From the NCBI GenBank assembly GCA_041748615.1, contig JBGTCY010000029.1:1-25389 (forward strand): DNA of 25,389 nt, in the 5' to 3' direction. How positions within the stretch are numbered: the stretch's first letter is position 1; every line of letters starts with the position of its first letter. Positions 17,043-24,403 of this stretch are shown in pieces. Under the pieces are notes generated by a model that worked only from the letters and a program-made list of their open reading frames with translations, ran no database searches and was not told the DNA's origin. A program made the translations under genes and the position numbers. Source of the DNA: JBGTCY01 sp041748615. GTDB lineage: Bacteria; Bacteroidota; Bacteroidia; Chitinophagales; CAIOSU01.

Positions 17043-19862
17043 TTATTGATTGGTAATGTAACGAGCGCTGAAGAATTGAAAGTATGAATCAATCTCCCTG
17101 TGCGTGATTACTTTGTTAAAATTAACATCTGAGATAATGCAGAAATGCATGGCGTTTTTTTGCATGTTTTCAAAAGTTTTTTCGCTGTTGATTATCGCGT
17201 TGTAATAATTCAACGCGGATTTCAAGTTTTTAAAATTTTTAACCACCATGATGGTATGCTTATCATTCAGCGCGACATTGTTTATTTTCAAATCATCAAG
17301 ACTTCTGTTTACATCATTAAAGGAAGCGATGTTGTTGATTAAATCATTTGACTTGACGGAGTCGGAATGAAAAGTGACTAAGAAGAAATGGATTGCTTCC
17401 GGGTCATATTTATATTCGCTGATGTTAATCTGAATTTTAACCACTTCGCTGTCTGTTGATTTAAGATAAACCAGAATATCCTCAGCTTTTTTTCGCACTT
17501 CATGGTTGGGGTATTTTTCAATCACCAATTGCAGCGCGTCAAGATATTTCGGAAGGTCTTGCATTTTGCCGTAAACTTGCGCTTCCAGCAAAGCGAATTT
17601 CGGTTTCAGCGGATTGGTTTTACCAAAAATACTGTCCGATTGCCTGATACTTTCGAGCGCGTCTGCAAGCCGGTTGCCAAGATACATGTCATAAATATCG
17701 CTGTAATAGTTTTCCAATTTTTTGTCTTTCTTCTTTTCATCATCCAGCAAATCAGGATTAAGGATGAATTGAGAAAAACGGCTGTCAGGAAATTCGCGCA
17801 ACAGCAGATTTTTATAGTATTCCGCTTTATCATTGTTGCGGAAATTCCTGTGTAAAATATACAGGTTGTAATATGTTTCAGGCAGATAAGGATTTTCAGG
17901 ATATCGCTTCAGGAGTTCCTCGAAAGTCTCTAATGATTTTTTGCTGTTTTGTAAATCAATTCTGTAGATGCTGGCAAGTTTGTACAACGCTTCGGAAATT
18001 TGTTTATTTGATTTCTCTTTTTGATCTTCAGTCATGGGCAAAACTTTCTTCAACTCATCAAGGTCAAGATTGTCGCTGGAGAGATTTGCTGTAAGTTCCA
18101 AATCATCGGTTTCCTGAAATTCGTCATCGTTGCCACCCAAAGAAAGCGAACCTTTGTTGGAACGCCTCCAGTTGTCTTCCAGCGTGCGGTTACCCCATCT
18201 CCTGATGAAATTGTTAAATCCCGATGAACGTGCCGCTATATTGTAGAAATACCAACCGGATGAACCTTTCGCGTCCTCTTGTTTTTTCAATTCCGGGGCT
18301 TGAGCCAAAGGGTCATTTTGAACATCTTCTTCTTGTTTTTTCTCCCTCTCTTTTCCCTTTTCTTTAATGAATTCCTCCAATGCTTTTTCCAATTCAGCCC
18401 TCGGAAGGGAAGCTAATCGCAGCAGGCTGTCCTGCTCTTCAATCACCAATAAATGCTTTACCATTTCATTCAACACTTCCCCCCGTGATTTTATCATCTC
18501 ATAATTTTCATAAGAAGCAGGCAGTATTGCTATTGAGCTGTCATAGTATGGTTGTGCGGCACGGTATAGTTCATCTTCAAAATAAATATCAGCGAGCCGG
18601 AGAAAAGATTGAGCTTTCTGTACTGTGTTAACGGTGGAAACTTTAGCGGATTTTTTTAAGTACTCAATCGCTTCGTTTTTTTCATTGCGGCTTAAAGAGA
18701 GTTCTGCCAGCGAATAATAGATGCGGTCATAAAAATCTTCATTCTTGCTGTCTTTAAGCAGTTTGTTCAACAGCTTGACGACATCCTGCGTGGACATGGA
18801 TTGATCGAATCCCGCTACCCGCGCGATACTCAGCTTGGCATTCAGTTCAACATCAAACTTCGGTCTGTTTTTCAGAACGCTTTGATATTGCCCGATGGAT
18901 TCGGAGTACTGTTTGTTGCTTTCGTAAATCTGCCCCAGCACATAGTGATATCGTGCCCGGTATTTTTTCTTTTTGGTTACTGAAATCGCTTCCGTGAGCG
19001 GTACGATTGCCCGCTCAGGACTGCCGCGTTGAAGCGCGAGATGCGCTTTGGATAATTCTAATTGTTTTTTCATTTTCGAAGGAAAAGTCTCTTCCGCTTC
19101 GATGAAGGTGATTACGGCATCAGCCTCCTTGAATTTTCCTGTTTCCGTGTAAGTATCCACCATCCAGACAAGCGCCTGCGCACGCGGAGGCACAGGTTTG
19201 AATAATCCTGTTTTCGCGGCTTTTTCTTTTTTCTTTTCATCTTTTGCTTTCTGCTGAATGGTTTTCTGCTGCACCGCTGCTTTTACCGGCACTTTCTTTT
19301 TGCCGGACTTCTTTTTTTTACTTGGTTTCTTTTTTTTCTTGCTGGGTTTTTTCTTCTTTTTCTTCTTCTTTTTCTTCTTTTTGTCTTTCTCTGATTCTTT
19401 CAGTTCTGCTTTATATTCCGTGGAGATGTATTGAAAAGTTTCCAGGGCAGCATCAAAATCCTGTTTCAGAAAATAGGATTTACCGGTAAGCAGGTAGCTG
19501 TCATCCGTCCAGCGGCTGGTTTCATGTTGTTTAATGGCGAGAGAAGCTTTTTTCACCACTTCATCCAATTCACCGGCATAGTTTTTTGAAAGTTCAAGAT
19601 TGCGTTCGGTTCTCAGGAGCAGAAACTCGTCAAAATTATCCTGATGAGCATCGCTGACGTTTTGCTGGATTCCTTTCAGGCGCTGTAATCCATTGAAGTA
19701 GGCGTTGTTGCGCGCGGTGATGTTGTGGTAGGTTTGCTTGGTAGCAGAACATCCGAACAGCGACAGGAAGGAAAATGTGATAAGGGCGAATAGGAGGTTG
19801 CGGTGGAGCTTCTTCACGTTCCGGGAATTGCTGTGGAGGTTTTTTAAAAAATAAGAAGTCAT
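17043..19862 (-). CDS. sprE: T9SS lipoprotein SprE/PorW with TPR repeats
   Basis: A 939-residue tetratricopeptide-repeat lipoprotein. From the ATG at 19860-19862, the signal ends SLFGC with the lipidated cysteine at residue 38. The longer frame would need a TTG 12 bases upstream and is less likely. The family signature ATKQTYHNITARNNAYFNG follows the cysteine. TPR-like helices run through most of the protein, and the distinctive GWYFYN and FIRRWGNRTLEDNWRR segments lie in the middle, as in SprE/PorW. These proteins are needed for T9SS function and are thought to link the ring to PorP/SprF-type partners or the translocon. An unusual lysine-rich stretch occurs at about residues 151-218, including a run of 12 lysines. 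The PBP1A gene follows after 5 bases. Confidence 0.9.
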   Translation of the reverse strand: MTSYFLKNLHSNSRNVKKLHRNLLFALITFSFLSLFGCSATKQTYHNITARNNAYFNGLQRLKGIQQNVSDAHQDNFDEFLLLRTERNLELSKNYAGELDEVVKKASLAIKQHETSRWTDDSYLLTGKSYFLKQDFDAALETFQYISTEYKAELKESEKDKKKKKKKKKKKKPSKKKKKPSKKKKSGKKKVPVKAAVQQKTIQQKAKDEKKKEKAAKTGLFKPVPPRAQALVWMVDTYTETGKFKEADAVITFIEAEETFPSKMKKQLELSKAHLALQRGSPERAIVPLTEAISVTKKKKYRARYHYVLGQIYESNKQYSESIGQYQSVLKNRPKFDVELNAKLSIARVAGFDQSMSTQDVVKLLNKLLKDSKNEDFYDRIYYSLAELSLSRNEKNEAIEYLKKSAKVSTVNTVQKAQSFLRLADIYFEDELYRAAQPYYDSSIAILPASYENYEMIKSRGEVLNEMVKHLLVIEEQDSLLRLASLPRAELEKALEEFIKEKGKEREKKQEEDVQNDPLAQAPELKKQEDAKGSSGWYFYNIAARSSGFNNFIRRWGNRTLEDNWRRSNKGSLSLGGNDDEFQETDDLELTANLSSDNLDLDELKKVLPMTEDQKEKSNKQISEALYKLASIYRIDLQNSKKSLETFEELLKRYPENPYLPETYYNLYILHRNFRNNDKAEYYKNLLLREFPDSRFSQFILNPDLLDDEKKKDKKLENYYSDIYDMYLGNRLADALESIRQSDSIFGKTNPLKPKFALLEAQVYGKMQDLPKYLDALQLVIEKYPNHEVRKKAEDILVYLKSTDSEVVKIQINISEYKYDPEAIHFFLVTFHSDSVKSNDLINNIASFNDVNRSLDDLKINNVALNDKHTIMVVKNFKNLKSALNYYNAIINSEKTFENMQKNAMHFCIISDVNFNKVITHREIDSYFQFFSARYITNQ
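19293..19382 (-). repeat. Lysine-rich low-complexity coding tract inside sprE/porW
   Basis: This stretch codes for lysine runs of 12, 5, 4 and 3 separated by PS, PS and SG. Lysine codons alternate irregularly between AAA and AAG, so the DNA is not a simple mononucleotide slippage tract. The flanking residues (about 30 on the C-terminal side) are also rich in lysine, glutamine and alanine. Such a strongly cationic loop is unusual between TPR helices of an exported lipoprotein. Confidence 0.85.
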
Positions 19863-20018
19863 TTTACTGTTCAAAAAAGTCTTTCAGAACATGGAACTTT
19901 GCTTGTATGAAACCAGTCAAAAGTTACCGTTTGAAAAAAGATTGTTTTATTTTTAATGTTGAATGAATGCTTATCGAACAAATCGTTAATCAGCCATCGT
20001 TCTATAACTGATAGTTTA

Positions 20019-20045
20019 CAAAATTATTTTAAATTTCTTCAACAA
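20019..20045 (-). promoter_or_regulatory. Weak candidate promoter for sprE/porW
   Basis: On the minus strand, TAATTTTG (20019-20026) fits TAnnTTTG, with TTG at 20043-20045 sixteen bases upstream. It would give a leader of about 150 bases. The region is so AT-rich that similar matches arise by chance, including another octamer at 20043-20050 that lacks a spaced TTG. Confidence 0.25.
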
Positions 20046-20065
20046 ATATAAGGCAGTAATCAACG

Positions 20066-20932
20066 GTGAAAGAGGGAAAAAGCAGTCTTTGGTTCAAACT
20101 TCGCAACAAATACCGCCTGGTTGTACTGGATGATGAAACTTTTGAGGAGAAAGCATCCTTCAGGCTCACGCGCTTCAATGTGTATTTTTTTATCAGCACC
20201 GTGTTTGTATTAACGGTAGCAGGCATTTTTACGTTGATTGTTTTCACGCCTCTGAAAGAATATATACCTGGTTATGGCGACATGAACCAAAGAAAAGATT
20301 ACATCATGCTGGAGTTACGTACCGACTCATTGAGCACCATTGTGGAACAGCAGGCTGCATGGATTAACAACATTCGTGGAATTTTGCGCGGGGAGGTGGA
20401 TTCAATAGCTGAAAACATAGTGTTGGAGCCTGTGAAGTTTGAAAATATTGATTTGGATAAAGTAGCTCCCGAAGACCTTCAGTTGCGTGAAGAAATCGAA
20501 AAAGAAATTAGCTATTCACTCACTTTTTCAGACCAGCAAAAAAAAGGCGCGGTCGCGCTTTCGCAATTAAACTTTTTTCCGCCTATCAAAGGCTACGTCA
20601 CTGCGGGGTTTAATCCACGGGAAGACCACTACGGAGTGGATGTGGTGGCGCCTCAAAATGAGCCGATCAAAAACATTCTTGACGGTCATGTCGTGCTCGC
20701 AACCTGGACGCTGGATGGCGGCTATGTTATTGGTATTCAACATGAATATAATTTAGTTTCATTTTATAAGCATAACTCAGTATTGCTGAAAAAAGTTGGT
20801 AACTTCGTTAAAGCGGGTGATGCCATTGCCATGATGGGCAGCAGCGGTGAATTAACTTCAGGTCCGCATCTGCATTTTGAATTGTGGCAGGATGGGGCAC
20901 CCATCAATCCGGAAGATTTTATTGTATTCTAA
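20066..20932 (+). CDS. Membrane-anchored M23 (LytM) family peptidase
   Basis: A 288-residue bitopic protein: a basic cytoplasmic N-terminus, one membrane helix (about residues 39-61), a helical linker, and a C-terminal LytM domain. Zinc ligands are visible as His188 and Asp192 (HYGVD) and His270 in GPHLHFE (266-272), so the enzyme should be active on peptidoglycan cross-links. The opening segment with KLRNKYRLVVLDDETFEEK is typical of the Bacteroidota group that precedes a bactofilin gene. The start codon is GTG at 20066. It is divergent from sprE/porW across 191 bases. The bactofilin follows after 14 bases. In other bacteria bactofilins position M23 peptidases to shape the cell, and the same pairing is inferred here. 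Confidence 0.93.
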   Translation: MKEGKSSLWFKLRNKYRLVVLDDETFEEKASFRLTRFNVYFFISTVFVLTVAGIFTLIVFTPLKEYIPGYGDMNQRKDYIMLELRTDSLSTIVEQQAAWINNIRGILRGEVDSIAENIVLEPVKFENIDLDKVAPEDLQLREEIEKEISYSLTFSDQQKKGAVALSQLNFFPPIKGYVTAGFNPREDHYGVDVVAPQNEPIKNILDGHVVLATWTLDGGYVIGIQHEYNLVSFYKHNSVLLKKVGNFVKAGDAIAMMGSSGELTSGPHLHFELWQDGAPINPEDFIVF

Positions 20933-20946
20933 ATAATAATAAAACC

Positions 20947-21363
20947 GTGGGAGTATTCAGCAACAAAGAAGAAAGCCAGGCAAAAGCGGCACAAGGGGTC
21001 AGCCCCACCAACCAGTTTTGCGAAGGCACCGTCATTACGGGAGAAGTAAAATCCAAAAATGACATCCGGCTTGACGGCACGATTAACGGCAATGTGTTTT
21101 CAGAATCGAAAGTGGTGATTGGACAAAAAGGAGTGGTAGAGGGCGAACTGAAATGCCAAAACGCGGATATTTCCGGCTTCGTGAAAGGAGTGGTGCAGGT
21201 GAAGGAGTTGTTATTTCTGAAATCAACTTCAGAGATTCAGGGAGATATCGCGGTGAATAAATTAGTCGTGGAAGCCGGTGCGCGATTCAACGGCTCATGT
21301 AGCATGGGGGGCATTCAGACTGAAAATGGAAAACCAACCAACACCAAAAAAGAAGCCGTCTGA
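20947..21363 (+). CDS. Bactofilin (polymer-forming cytoskeletal protein)
   Basis: A 138-residue bactofilin with a central right-handed beta-helix built from short repeats with V/I and G at regular positions (GTVITGEV, GTINGNVF, GVVEGELK, GFVKGVVQ, SEIQGDIAV). Flexible, polar tails lie at both ends. Bactofilins assemble into nucleotide-free filaments at the inner membrane. The GTG at 20947 gives MGVFSNKEES, the usual length of N-terminal tail. An upstream ATG would overlap the M23 gene and add an unrelated extension. The 3' end overlaps the start of atpZ by 38 bases. Coupling to the preceding M23 peptidase suggests a cell-shape or envelope scaffold role. Confidence 0.92.
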   Translation: MGVFSNKEESQAKAAQGVSPTNQFCEGTVITGEVKSKNDIRLDGTINGNVFSESKVVIGQKGVVEGELKCQNADISGFVKGVVQVKELLFLKSTSEIQGDIAVNKLVVEAGARFNGSCSMGGIQTENGKPTNTKKEAV

Positions 21364-21547
21364 CAGTTACCTGAAATATTCGGGCTTTGCTTTCCAGATG
21401 TTGGGCGCAATCGCGGTCGGATTTTTGTTGGGAAATTTTTTAGATAAACGATATGTCATGAAAACTCCGGTATTCACAATCGTGTTTACCCTTTTTTTCA
21501 TCATCGCTTCGTTAGTTTTGTTTATCAGGGAACTCACGAAAAAATAA
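21326..21547 (+). CDS. atpZ: AtpZ/AtpI family protein
   Basis: A 73-residue protein with two membrane helices (GFAFQMLGAIAVGFLLGNFLD and FTIVFTLFFIIASLVLFI), with the YSGFAFQM opening and GNFLD-type turn seen in AtpZ of F-type ATP synthase loci. AtpZ/AtpI proteins aid assembly of the c-ring or magnesium and calcium entry. The exact role is debated. The ATG at 21326 is preferred over an earlier in-frame ATG (21278) that would lengthen the overlap with the bactofilin. As placed, it overlaps the bactofilin by 38 bases. No ATP synthase structural subunit is present in the window. Confidence 0.8.
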   Translation: MENQPTPKKKPSDSYLKYSGFAFQMLGAIAVGFLLGNFLDKRYVMKTPVFTIVFTLFFIIASLVLFIRELTKK

Positions 21548-21575
21548 AGGTGAGGCAAATCAAGAAACCGGCTGT

Positions 21576-21971
21576 ATGCAATTCCGCTACTTTGTAAAAA
21601 AAATTTTTAAGCTTACGTTTGCGCTCATCGTGTTGCTCTCTATCTTAAGCCTGAATCATTTCGAGTTTTTTGAGCCATACAGATTTTTCACTTGGGTGAG
21701 TCTGTTTTTTTTCATGGGTCTCACCCTGTTTTCAGGATATTATAATTCCAGAAGCGTCACCAAGCCCTTTTTTTTCAACATTTTTATTGCCACCCTGGGA
21801 CTGAAATTTCTGTTGAGTCTCGCCTTCCTGATGGTTTTTCTGTATGGGTTGAAAACAGAAAAAATGATTATCGTGCCTTTCTTTCTGCTCTTCACCATCT
21901 ATAAAGTTTTTGAAACTTACATGTTGCTGAAGTTTGCGCGTGAAGCCGAGCGGATAGAAAAGTCGAAATGA
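21576..21971 (+). CDS. Four-helix membrane protein, AtpI-like
   Basis: A 131-residue protein with four predicted membrane helices (about residues 12-27, 38-55, 65-89 and 98-116) and a short charged C-terminal tail (REAERIEKSK). Directly behind atpZ by 28 bases, it occupies the place of the AtpI-like protein that usually sits between atpZ and atpB in Bacteroidota. Sequence similarity to AtpI cannot be proven by eye, so the call rests on topology, size and position. A purine run GGAGGGGG follows directly after the stop codon and resembles a strong ribosome site with no gene behind it. Confidence 0.6.
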   Translation: MQFRYFVKKIFKLTFALIVLLSILSLNHFEFFEPYRFFTWVSLFFFMGLTLFSGYYNSRSVTKPFFFNIFIATLGLKFLLSLAFLMVFLYGLKTEKMIIVPFFLLFTIYKVFETYMLLKFAREAERIEKSK

Positions 21972-21980
21972 GGAGGGGGT

Positions 21981-22006
21981 ATTACTTTTTATTTTTTTTG
22001 AGTAAT
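21981..22006 (+). terminator. Possible terminator after the AtpI-like gene
   Basis: ATTACT at 21981-21986 pairs with AGTAAT at 22001-22006 around a T-rich loop. The stem has six base pairs and the trailing sequence TCTTATTTG is only moderately T-rich, so this is a weak candidate. Confidence 0.25.
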
Positions 22007-22103
22007 TCTTATTTGCCTGTTGGTAAAAATTATGAAATACTATTTGTCATTTGAAAATAGACCCGCATAACAGATAATTTATGGTTGTTCAAACTCCGCT
22101 GAA

Positions 22104-22439
22104 ATGAAAAAAATTATTTCAGGCAACAAGTATGATTTTAAGGTTATTCTTACAAGAAAACAACGCGGTAGTTTATTTGAAATTCAGTCCTTATATAAGA
22201 TGGATAAAAGCCTGTCAACCATCACCAATGTTAATGTTATCATCAGTGAATTATTAGAGCCAATTTTAAAAACAAATGAATTTCAAGATTCAACGATAAT
22301 AGTTGATTTTAAAAATGGGCAAAAACTTTTTAATACTGCTGTTGAATTTTTTAATGACAAAAATTGGATAGGTTTTTTGGAAGGTGAACTGGATGAAGAC
22401 AGAAGAGAGGGCGGATGGAATTCTGATTTTCTGTTTTAA
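22104..22439 (+). CDS. Hypothetical protein, 111 residues
   Basis: A small, probably soluble protein of unknown family. It begins MKKIISGNKYDFKVILTRKQRG and ends REGGWNSDFLF. It has no signal peptide or membrane helix, is rich in isoleucine, asparagine and phenylalanine, and has an acidic patch near the C-terminus (GELDEDRREGG). Codons are more AT-rich than those of its neighbours, which may point to recent acquisition. It stands alone on the plus strand, 132 bases after the AtpI-like gene, and is followed 7 bases later by a good hairpin. It occupies the position where atpB would be expected. Function cannot be inferred. Confidence 0.65.
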   Translation: MKKIISGNKYDFKVILTRKQRGSLFEIQSLYKMDKSLSTITNVNVIISELLEPILKTNEFQDSTIIVDFKNGQKLFNTAVEFFNDKNWIGFLEGELDEDRREGGWNSDFLF

Positions 22440-22445
22440 CATTCT

Positions 22446-22472
22446 TGAAAAAGCAACAGCATTTTTCATTTT
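22446..22472 (+). terminator. Probable terminator after the 111-residue hypothetical gene
   Basis: TGAAAAA (22446-22452) is perfectly complementary to TTTTTCA (22462-22468), extended by a G-C pair beyond a bulge. TTTTC follows immediately. It starts 7 bases past the stop codon. The seven-base stem with a T-rich tail is the best rho-independent candidate on the plus strand of this window. The reverse strand could also use it for the acyl-CoA dehydrogenase gene. Confidence 0.45.
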
Positions 22473-22569
22473 CAACCGCAACACATTTTCGGAAAAAAGT
22501 TAGAGAATAAAAAAAACGCTTTAATCGCATTTCGGTAAAATAATAACTCAATCGGTTTTACGTAATCTA

Positions 22570-23715
22570 TCAATTCCCCCTCAACACTTCTCTCGAAATC
22601 ACCAATTTTTGAATCTCGGAAGTCCCTTCACCGATGGTGCAGAGTTTTGAGTCGCGGTAAAATTTTTCTACCGGAAAATCTTTGGTGTAGCCATAGCCGC
22701 CATGAATCTGAACTGCGTCATTGGATGTTTTCACCGCTACTTCAGAAGCATAATATTTTGCCATCGCGGAAAGTTTAGTCACTTTCTTTCCTTTGTTTTT
22801 GTAATCGGCAGCTTGCAAAGTCAATAGTTCGGCTGCTTCAATCTCTGTCGCCATGTCCGCGATTTTGAAAGAGACACCCTGGAAGCTGGAAATCGGAACA
22901 TTGAACTGATGTCTTTCATTCGAATATTTCACGGAAGCATCATAAGCGCCTTTGGCGATGCCGAGTGAAAGCGCGGCAATCGAGATTCTGCCGCCATCCA
23001 AAATTTTCATCGCCTGAATAAAGCCATCGCCTACTTCGCCTAATAAATTGTCTTTCGTTACCCGGCAGTTATCAAACAACACTTCCGTAGTTTCAGATGC
23101 CCTCATGCCGAGTTTGTTTTCTTTGCGTCCCGCTGAAAGTCCCGGGGTGCCGCGCTCAATCGCGAAAGCGGTCATGCCGTGGCTGTCGCCTTTTTCACCC
23201 GTCCTGACGATTGCCACCACGATGTCGCTCATCTTGCCGTTGGTAATCCAGCACTTCGCGCCATTTATTATCCACCCATCGCCATCCTGTTCCGCGACAC
23301 ATTTCATGTTCATCGCGTCAGAACCGGTATTTGGTTCGGTGAGCGCCCAGGCGCCCACCCATTTTCCGGCAGCAAGTTTCGGGAGCCATTTCTTTTTTTG
23401 TTCTTCGTTTGCAAAGTCCTTGATGTGTCCGGTGCAAAGCGAGTTGTGAGCCGCTACGGATAATCCGATGGAGCCGCAAACTCTGGCGATTTCAGAAACA
23501 ACGGTGACGTATTCAAAATATCCAAGCCCCGCTCCGCCATACGTTTCGGGAACCAACACGCCCAGAAAACCCTGTTCTCCCATTTTGTGAAATAATTCTT
23601 TTGGCGCTTCCTGCTTTTCATCCCACTCCATCACATAGGGGCGAATATGCGCTTCAGCAAAATCTCTGACAGACTGCTGTATCATTTTTTGATTTTCCGT
23701 AATCTCGAAATTCAT
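22570..23715 (-). CDS. Acyl-CoA dehydrogenase
   Basis: A 381-residue flavoenzyme of the acyl-CoA dehydrogenase family, which oxidises acyl-CoA to trans-2-enoyl-CoA and passes electrons to ETF. Visible motifs are ALTEPNTGSDA (FAD binding, around residue 125), WITNG, and the C-terminal QIHGGYGYTKDFPVEKFYRDSK. The catalytic glutamate fits Glu363 in IGEGTSEIQ, as in short-chain and butyryl-CoA enzymes. Length is normal. Substrate chain length cannot be read from this. It is co-transcribed behind apt, with only 3 bases between the genes, and is convergent with the small hypothetical gene at 22104. Confidence 0.95.
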   Translation of the reverse strand: MNFEITENQKMIQQSVRDFAEAHIRPYVMEWDEKQEAPKELFHKMGEQGFLGVLVPETYGGAGLGYFEYVTVVSEIARVCGSIGLSVAAHNSLCTGHIKDFANEEQKKKWLPKLAAGKWVGAWALTEPNTGSDAMNMKCVAEQDGDGWIINGAKCWITNGKMSDIVVAIVRTGEKGDSHGMTAFAIERGTPGLSAGRKENKLGMRASETTEVLFDNCRVTKDNLLGEVGDGFIQAMKILDGGRISIAALSLGIAKGAYDASVKYSNERHQFNVPISSFQGVSFKIADMATEIEAAELLTLQAADYKNKGKKVTKLSAMAKYYASEVAVKTSNDAVQIHGGYGYTKDFPVEKFYRDSKLCTIGEGTSEIQKLVISREVLRGN

Positions 23716-23718
23716 TTT

Positions 23719-24273
23719 TCAGTAATTAACGATTGAAATAATATTTTGATTTTTTTGTTTCAACTTTTTTCCGCCTTGTAAAAAATCAAGCGACACCAAA
23801 AAGCTGACTGCCGAAACGGAAGCCTTTTGTCGCTCAATCAATTCAATCGCTGCGAGGATAGTGCCACCGGTAGCAAGTAAATCATCATGCAGGAGGATTT
23901 TATTTCCGGGCTTCAACACGCCATCATGTAATTCAATCGTGGAAGTGCCGTACTCAAGATCGTAAGTGTATGAAATGGTGTCGCCCGGCAGTTTACCTTC
24001 TTTCCGGATGGGAACAAAAGGCAGTTTCAGCCGGTTGGCGAGCAAAGTGCCAAAGAAAAAGCCCCGGCTTTCAATGGCGCAAACCACGTCAATAGAATCA
24101 GATGGAAGTCTGCGTAAAAATTCTTCAACAATATCGGAACACAGTTCGCTGTCGAGCAAAACGGGGGTGATGTCCCTGAAAAGAATACCTTTTTTCGGAA
24201 AATCGGGAATATCGCGGATGAGAGACTTTATTCTGGTTTCAATCGCGGTTGAAGAGGTGTTGGCAGTTGACAT
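23719..24273 (-). CDS. apt: Adenine phosphoribosyltransferase
   Basis: A 184-residue purine-salvage enzyme that converts adenine and PRPP to AMP. The N-terminal hallmark IRDIPDFPKKGILFRDITP and the central IESRGFFFG are present. The PRPP-binding loop ILLHDDLLATGGT (about residues 126-138) carries the paired acidic residues followed by the TGG turn. The frame extends 9 bases further to a TTG (24280-24282), but that triplet is part of a promoter element (TATCTTTG), so the ATG at 24271-24273 is chosen. Only 6 bases separate the -7 element from this ATG. The gene is followed by the acyl-CoA dehydrogenase after 3 bases. Confidence 0.95.
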   Translation of the reverse strand: MSTANTSSTAIETRIKSLIRDIPDFPKKGILFRDITPVLLDSELCSDIVEEFLRRLPSDSIDVVCAIESRGFFFGTLLANRLKLPFVPIRKEGKLPGDTISYTYDLEYGTSTIELHDGVLKPGNKILLHDDLLATGGTILAAIELIERQKASVSAVSFLVSLDFLQGGKKLKQKNQNIISIVNY

Positions 24274-24279
24274 GGCAGG

Positions 24280-24287
24280 CAAAGATA
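24280..24287 (-). promoter_or_regulatory. Bacteroidota -7 element directly ahead of apt
   Basis: TATCTTTG on the minus strand is a perfect match to TAnnTTTG and is followed by C, as in the common TATCTTTGC form. It ends 6 bases before the apt ATG. Given the usual distance from this element to the start point (about 5-8 bases), transcription should begin at or within a few bases of the ATG. No TTG stands at the ideal -33 distance. TTC, 22 bases upstream, is the nearest fit. Confidence 0.55.
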
Positions 24288-24290
24288 TGC

Positions 24291-24403
24291 CGAAACAACA
24301 CAGGTTTTTGAATAATGAAATGGTAAAATGTTCGGCATTAACCGAGAGTACGTCTCATTTCTTCGAGAATTCGACTACTCTCGGTATAACTGGTGTTGTT
24401 TTG
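24291..24403. other. Nested inverted repeats in the yebC-apt intergenic region
   Basis: An outer pair, 24291-24301 (CGAAACAACAC) and 24393-24403 (GTGTTGTTTTG), can form 11 pairs including one G-T. A bulge and two more pairs extend it inward. Inside it a perfect 10-base pair, ACCGAGAGTA (24341-24350) with TACTCTCGGT (24376-24385), continues past a bulge as GTC/GAC and then TTCT/AGAA around a TCG loop. A small AATG-TTCGG-CATT hairpin sits at 24327-24339. The whole could fold as a branched RNA on either strand, or act as paired protein sites in DNA. It may include the yebC terminator, but there is no adjacent T run. No RNA family is recognised. Confidence 0.45.

Noticed and set aside
19956..20051. 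31-codon ATG frame in the gap between sprE/porW and the M23 gene
   Set aside because: It is short, has no coupling to its neighbour, overlaps the candidate sprE promoter, and has no protein-like pattern.
22015..22050. TTG plus TACTATTTG as a promoter for the 111-residue hypothetical gene
   Set aside because: The -7 element has one base too many between TA and TTTG and the spacer is too short (15 bases).
23048..23463. Two plus-strand open frames of 94-133 codons inside the acyl-CoA dehydrogenase
   Set aside because: They overlap an intact conserved gene on the other strand and are odd in composition.
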